Of a stretch of 7,697 nt of DNA, positions 5,201 through 7,697 are shown one piece after another. The position numbers were made by a program, and so were the translations under genes. The notes beneath the pieces were generated by a model that ran no database searches, was not told the DNA's origin, and saw only the letters and a list, made by a program, of their open reading frames with translations. This DNA comes from an uncultured Spirochaetales bacterium. GTDB lineage: Bacteria; Spirochaetota; Spirochaetia; Treponematales; Treponemataceae. The stretch covers positions 1 through 7,697 of the forward strand of contig CAMGSV010000123.1 in assembly GCA_946061495.1 (NCBI GenBank). The letters run 5' to 3'. The first letter of the stretch is position 1. The number at the start of each line of letters is the position of its first letter.

Positions 5201-7688
5201 GTACAATTATCAAGGGGCGTTTTGCTCTGCCTGATTGCAGTTGGCTGACAGTGGCAACAATTCCAGCAGCAGTTTTTCCGACTCCCACATCATAAGCCAG
5301 AAGTCCGTTTCCTTTCTGGGTCAGGAATGCCACACCCTTTACTTGCTGTGAATACAGTTCAAATGGTTTGTTGTCCTTTCTGGTACTCATGCCATCTACA
5401 AGGACAGGAAGTTTGGAATAGTCAGGTGCTACATAACTATTGAATCGCTTGTTCCATTCTTGTGTGAGTTGTTTTCTGTCATGTTCTGGAAGTGCGGTAC
5501 GGATATATCTATTGAAAAGTCTCTCCGCAGTTTCCTTTCTTGCTTGCCGTTTCTCTTCAGCTTCAATTTTGGCTGCTATTTTGCTTTCTTCTGTGTAGGC
5601 TCTTGCACTTTTGACAGAAACACCTTCTATATAATCCACTATGTCGTTCCAACTTACATTGGAAGGGAGATCTTCACGGCTTATATTGGCAGTTGTCCAA
5701 TCACTGATATACCGACGTTCATTTTCGGTATCCTTTTGGTAACAGCCCGTCGCCCAAGCAATGAAACTTTCTGAAAGTGGTATTTCTTCCTGTGAGGTTG
5801 TTTGTATTGTCCTTCGACTCAAATAATCATAATTTGTTCTGGTAAGTTCTCGTGTTACCAGGAAAGAGTCAGCTAGACTACCCAGTGGAGAAAGCTCTAC
5901 CTTATCTAGGGTCTTAATTGGTGGAATGCTTGCTTCCAGTGCTTTTTTTTGGCTGTTATAAAGTTCTGCAGGGAGGGTAGCTTTACGAGCTTCCAGTTCC
6001 TCCAACTTGTCGTAAATATTGCCGCTGCAGAAGAGCTGGCGGTTCATGTAGAGCCCTTCCTCCACCTGAATGTATTTGGGGCTCGATGCAAGCCATTCAC
6101 GTTGGGCGGGGGAAAGGGTGGAAGAATCCACCTGGCCTTGCCAATCGGTGGCCAAGAGAATGGGGAATTCTTCCCGGCTGAAGTTGTTTCCGGTGTAAAA
6201 TCGGGAGAATTCTTGGGCAGATAATGTCAGTCTGTCAGGTAATTGTTCAAGGCTGCTATGAAGTGGTGGGGAGTGTGGCTCCATCCAGCCCTGTCCACCA
6301 GCTTGATTGCCAAGGCCCCCGCTTGGGTGGCTGTCATTCCCCTCAGGTGCCGGGCTGTCGTGTTGGGGTGTGGGCTGTTGAACAGGCTTTCCGGCAGTCT
6401 CACTATCTGGACTGGTCGGGTCTTTGACAATTCTTCCACCTCTTGAATCTTGTCCAGGAACATTTGCTCCGTTATCCTCATGGGTCTGTCCTGCCACTCC
6501 CTCTCCTCGAAGATGGGCTTCCCGTCCTCTGTCACCTTGATGAATAGACTCAGCATTTGCAGCCTCCTGTGCTTGTTTTTCTGGTGAAGTTTCTTCCATG
6601 AGATTACCGCTTGTTTCAAGGAGTTTGTCAATACTCTTGTCAGGTACGAGAAGATTTAAAGTATCCGTCAGGCTGTGTCCTGCAAAAAAATCCACGTATT
6701 CTTCCTGCCGGCCAAACCTGTTGGTGCGGGTTTTCACCTCACCAAGGATTTTTTCTGGATGATTTTTAAACCAGTTCCCATTGCATAATTCCTGGACCTG
6801 GCAGGTGCCCCTTTGGAATACCAAAATATCAGTTCCTACCTTAGTTGTGGGGAATACTCCCTCTGGTAATCTCCAGGCATCTAGCAGTCTTCCTTTGGAG
6901 GAAACTGCTTGTTTGACTTTATCTTCATTGGTGTTGAGAAAACCGCTGGGAACAATCATTATCATCAGAGAATCTCGATTTTTCAGTGAATCAATACCTC
7001 GTGACAAAAAATATTCCTCGTACCGGTCAAATTCCTTTCCCTCGCCAAGTCCCCGCCATTTGTCCTTGTAGTCGCCGTATGGCGGATTTCCCATCACCAG
7101 GTCAAACTGTGGGATGGAATATGATTTGTTGATGGCTCGGCCTTCCGAGTCAAAAAACTGCTTTTGGAAGCTTTCATTTATCACTGTGGCTTGTGGATGC
7201 AGCAGCTGGTTGATGCGGGCAGATGTTCCATCGACTTCATACATGGTGAACTGGTTGTCGTTCCGGCCTTCTGCAAACCGGCCCGTTCCCGCTGTGGGCT
7301 CCAGTACGGTGACAGCATGTGGAGCGTATGCATCTGCAAGCTGCCACATTTTTTTAACCACAGCATTGGGCGTATAGAATTCGTTGAGGGTTCCGTGCAC
7401 CGTGGCACCTTTCTCTCCCAGGCCGCCGGCTCCCTCATAGGCCCTCAATTTCTCCAGGTCGGCGGCGGTTATCTGGGTGTCCTCCTTCTCGAGGATTTCC
7501 AGGCACTCCTCCCGGATGCTTCTGGTTTGCGATTTTGTGTTTTTTTGATTTTCGATATTCTTTTCTTCCGGTGAATTGGGCAGACTCCACTCATCAATTT
7601 TCATTTCTTTGTGGGTGGTCTCAATCCATTCCTGGATGAGGGTGATCAACAGGATTCTGAAAGATAAGTCAGAAACATTAAACATCAC
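2256..7688 (-). CDS. Giant polyvalent protein: N6-adenine DNA methyltransferase, SNF2 helicase and PBECR-like nuclease (DarB-like)
   Basis: This 1810-residue protein combines several DNA-acting domains. Residues 95-330 form an adenine-N6 methyltransferase, with SAM-binding motif I EPTAGTGRF (130-138) and catalytic NPPY (201-204). Residues 365-485 are a G/P/Q/E-rich disordered linker. Residues 486-770 form a middle region with LFCSGNIYDKLEELE (552-566). Residues 775-1345 are a SNF2-type helicase core: GVGKT (802-806), DEAH (957-960), TATPF (1018-1022), SEGVDL (1268-1273) and QVEGRIWRQG (1294-1303), all intact. Residues 1375-1530 are probably coiled coil, 1535-1580 a second linker, and 1605-1760 resemble the PBECR nuclease family. 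Similar fusions in phages (P1 DarB) and conjugative elements protect incoming DNA from restriction; that role here is inferred. The GTG start is a minimum: the frame stays open to the right edge and no ribosome site is visible, so the protein may be longer. A terminator follows the stop. Confidence 0.92.
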   Translation of the reverse strand: MMFNVSDLSFRILLITLIQEWIETTHKEMKIDEWSLPNSPEEKNIENQKNTKSQTRSIREECLEILEKEDTQITAADLEKLRAYEGAGGLGEKGATVHGTLNEFYTPNAVVKKMWQLADAYAPHAVTVLEPTAGTGRFAEGRNDNQFTMYEVDGTSARINQLLHPQATVINESFQKQFFDSEGRAINKSYSIPQFDLVMGNPPYGDYKDKWRGLGEGKEFDRYEEYFLSRGIDSLKNRDSLMIMIVPSGFLNTNEDKVKQAVSSKGRLLDAWRLPEGVFPTTKVGTDILVFQRGTCQVQELCNGNWFKNHPEKILGEVKTRTNRFGRQEEYVDFFAGHSLTDTLNLLVPDKSIDKLLETSGNLMEETSPEKQAQEAANAESIHQGDRGREAHLRGEGVAGQTHEDNGANVPGQDSRGGRIVKDPTSPDSETAGKPVQQPTPQHDSPAPEGNDSHPSGGLGNQAGGQGWMEPHSPPLHSSLEQLPDRLTLSAQEFSRFYTGNNFSREEFPILLATDWQGQVDSSTLSPAQREWLASSPKYIQVEEGLYMNRQLFCSGNIYDKLEELEARKATLPAELYNSQKKALEASIPPIKTLDKVELSPLGSLADSFLVTRELTRTNYDYLSRRTIQTTSQEEIPLSESFIAWATGCYQKDTENERRYISDWTTANISREDLPSNVSWNDIVDYIEGVSVKSARAYTEESKIAAKIEAEEKRQARKETAERLFNRYIRTALPEHDRKQLTQEWNKRFNSYVAPDYSKLPVLVDGMSTRKDNKPFELYSQQVKGVAFLTQKGNGLLAYDVGVGKTAAGIVATVSQLQSGRAKRPLIIVPKAVYTKWINDFTQLFPNIPINDLANFSPNTLKNLNNGNHGLSIPEGSISFCTNEALQRITFEDESIEGALFEDFSNLLGKSDEAHSDNPQIRAKAISAINDEIGSASQTKDDYVFFERCGFDHITVDEAHRFKNLFRVPRSSKPDSKGMSQEFPGLGQGKPSMRAMKMFAITQMVQRNNDNRNVFMLTATPFTNSPLEVYSMLSYIGREQLKSSGVYDIRDFCTEYANVTNEWAVDAKGVIKSKSVMKSFRNPQSLQSLITQFIDKVDGEEAGIKRPNKEQHQIQLEMNEVQKMIVAKETERMLDPAEKDKGGVLVAMNNMRMAMVSPALLDSSEYPEIEDFPTDIVESSPKLQYVCDTSSQVWKEKPECGQVIYMPYGVKEMDSVKDALVKRGVPASCIGIIRPGDNLSEEKIDEMTSNFNNKSHQLKILIGSKKISEGVDLNGNSIALYNTMLDWNPTETIQVEGRIWRQGNKQERVHIMYPLMEDSIESLIFQKHDEKTNRINDIFSYKGDDALDVSSINPEELKFDLIKDPERKADFIISQKTVEMKKELTVVNARISTLNEISLKKANLQDLLKMAESSRKEMQERLDFPEKREKWFNENLAKEGVKNSRTEIIQLTSKIDAINRHLQKMGITDEAAFKSLESSLEGQKEMIQRQIDLVASSRDEIIAEEKAVLLEKKAASISFDQKVLSMAGHIIENTREVPPKEKSAEGDRGHEQQPAQEAEAQQPSPNEPPNIPQAHEAEPPIEYSVGKYGQLELFAFDQTPSYNDSTRPLKDTLETVLNATAVELPELAVTRDNYKKLFDRGYVESPIETLKMGENQYEKFQRPDRNNLLAAAYLTLTQPSLVLEKETYDEKSEQFKPVHVYGKSFYRTESGNRRVVESIVIFKEENKIIISSHNKDVKDFVKQIKTADQIVYMDKEVGRVAAWLQEKAGGHVPLQGINTRVINSSYNTDNLVSIPSLILSILSFKNRCRK

Positions 7689-7697
7689 TGAATCAGC

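Noticed and set aside
6227..6631. 134-codon frame on the minus strand
   Set aside because: It lies wholly within the linker of the giant gene in another frame, has no ribosome site that I can see, and matches no family I recognise.

Overview
The window is a piece of a mobile genetic element (plasmid, integrative conjugative element or plasmid-like prophage). All five genes I can support lie on the minus strand, so the functional order runs from right to left. Content is conflict- and maintenance-type: a giant DNA methyltransferase/SNF2-helicase/nuclease protein, a BRO-family antirepressor-like protein, a small possible DNA-binding protein, a single-stranded DNA-binding protein (SSB) and a ParA-type partition ATPase. 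There are no rRNA, tRNA, transposase, integrase or CRISPR sequences. The host is uncertain. Moderate-to-low GC, AAGGAG ribosome binding sites and a long G tract near a start would fit a host-associated spirochaete such as Treponema, but a low-GC Firmicute is not excluded. I treat this as a weak guess.

Right part (2256-7688 and possibly beyond the edge): one 1810-codon gene that fills about 70% of the window. Its product has an N6-adenine methyltransferase domain, a disordered linker, a middle region, a complete SNF2-type helicase core, a coiled coil, a second linker and a C-terminal domain resembling the PBECR family of phage/plasmid nucleases. This is the architecture of the 'polyvalent proteins' of phages and conjugative elements and is related in layout to phage P1 DarB. 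Such proteins are thought to travel with, or act early on, incoming DNA and to counter host restriction.

Middle (2111-2255): a 145-base gap with a strong minus-strand intrinsic terminator, a second hairpin, and an 11-base segment complementary to the terminator loop. Together these could make termination conditional, upstream of the antirepressor-like gene.

Left part (1-2110): a tightly packed cassette of four genes reading leftward: BRO-N protein, 85-codon protein, SSB, ParA (cut by the left edge). The last codons of the BRO gene and the first codons of the 85-codon gene flank a run of nine G, which sits inside the 17-base spacer of a promoter-like sequence; this could be a slippage-prone (phase-variable) switch for ssb and parA. 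The likely logic is: the giant protein protects or prepares entering DNA, SSB coats single-stranded transfer or replication intermediates, ParA secures inheritance, and the BRO-type protein regulates element genes.
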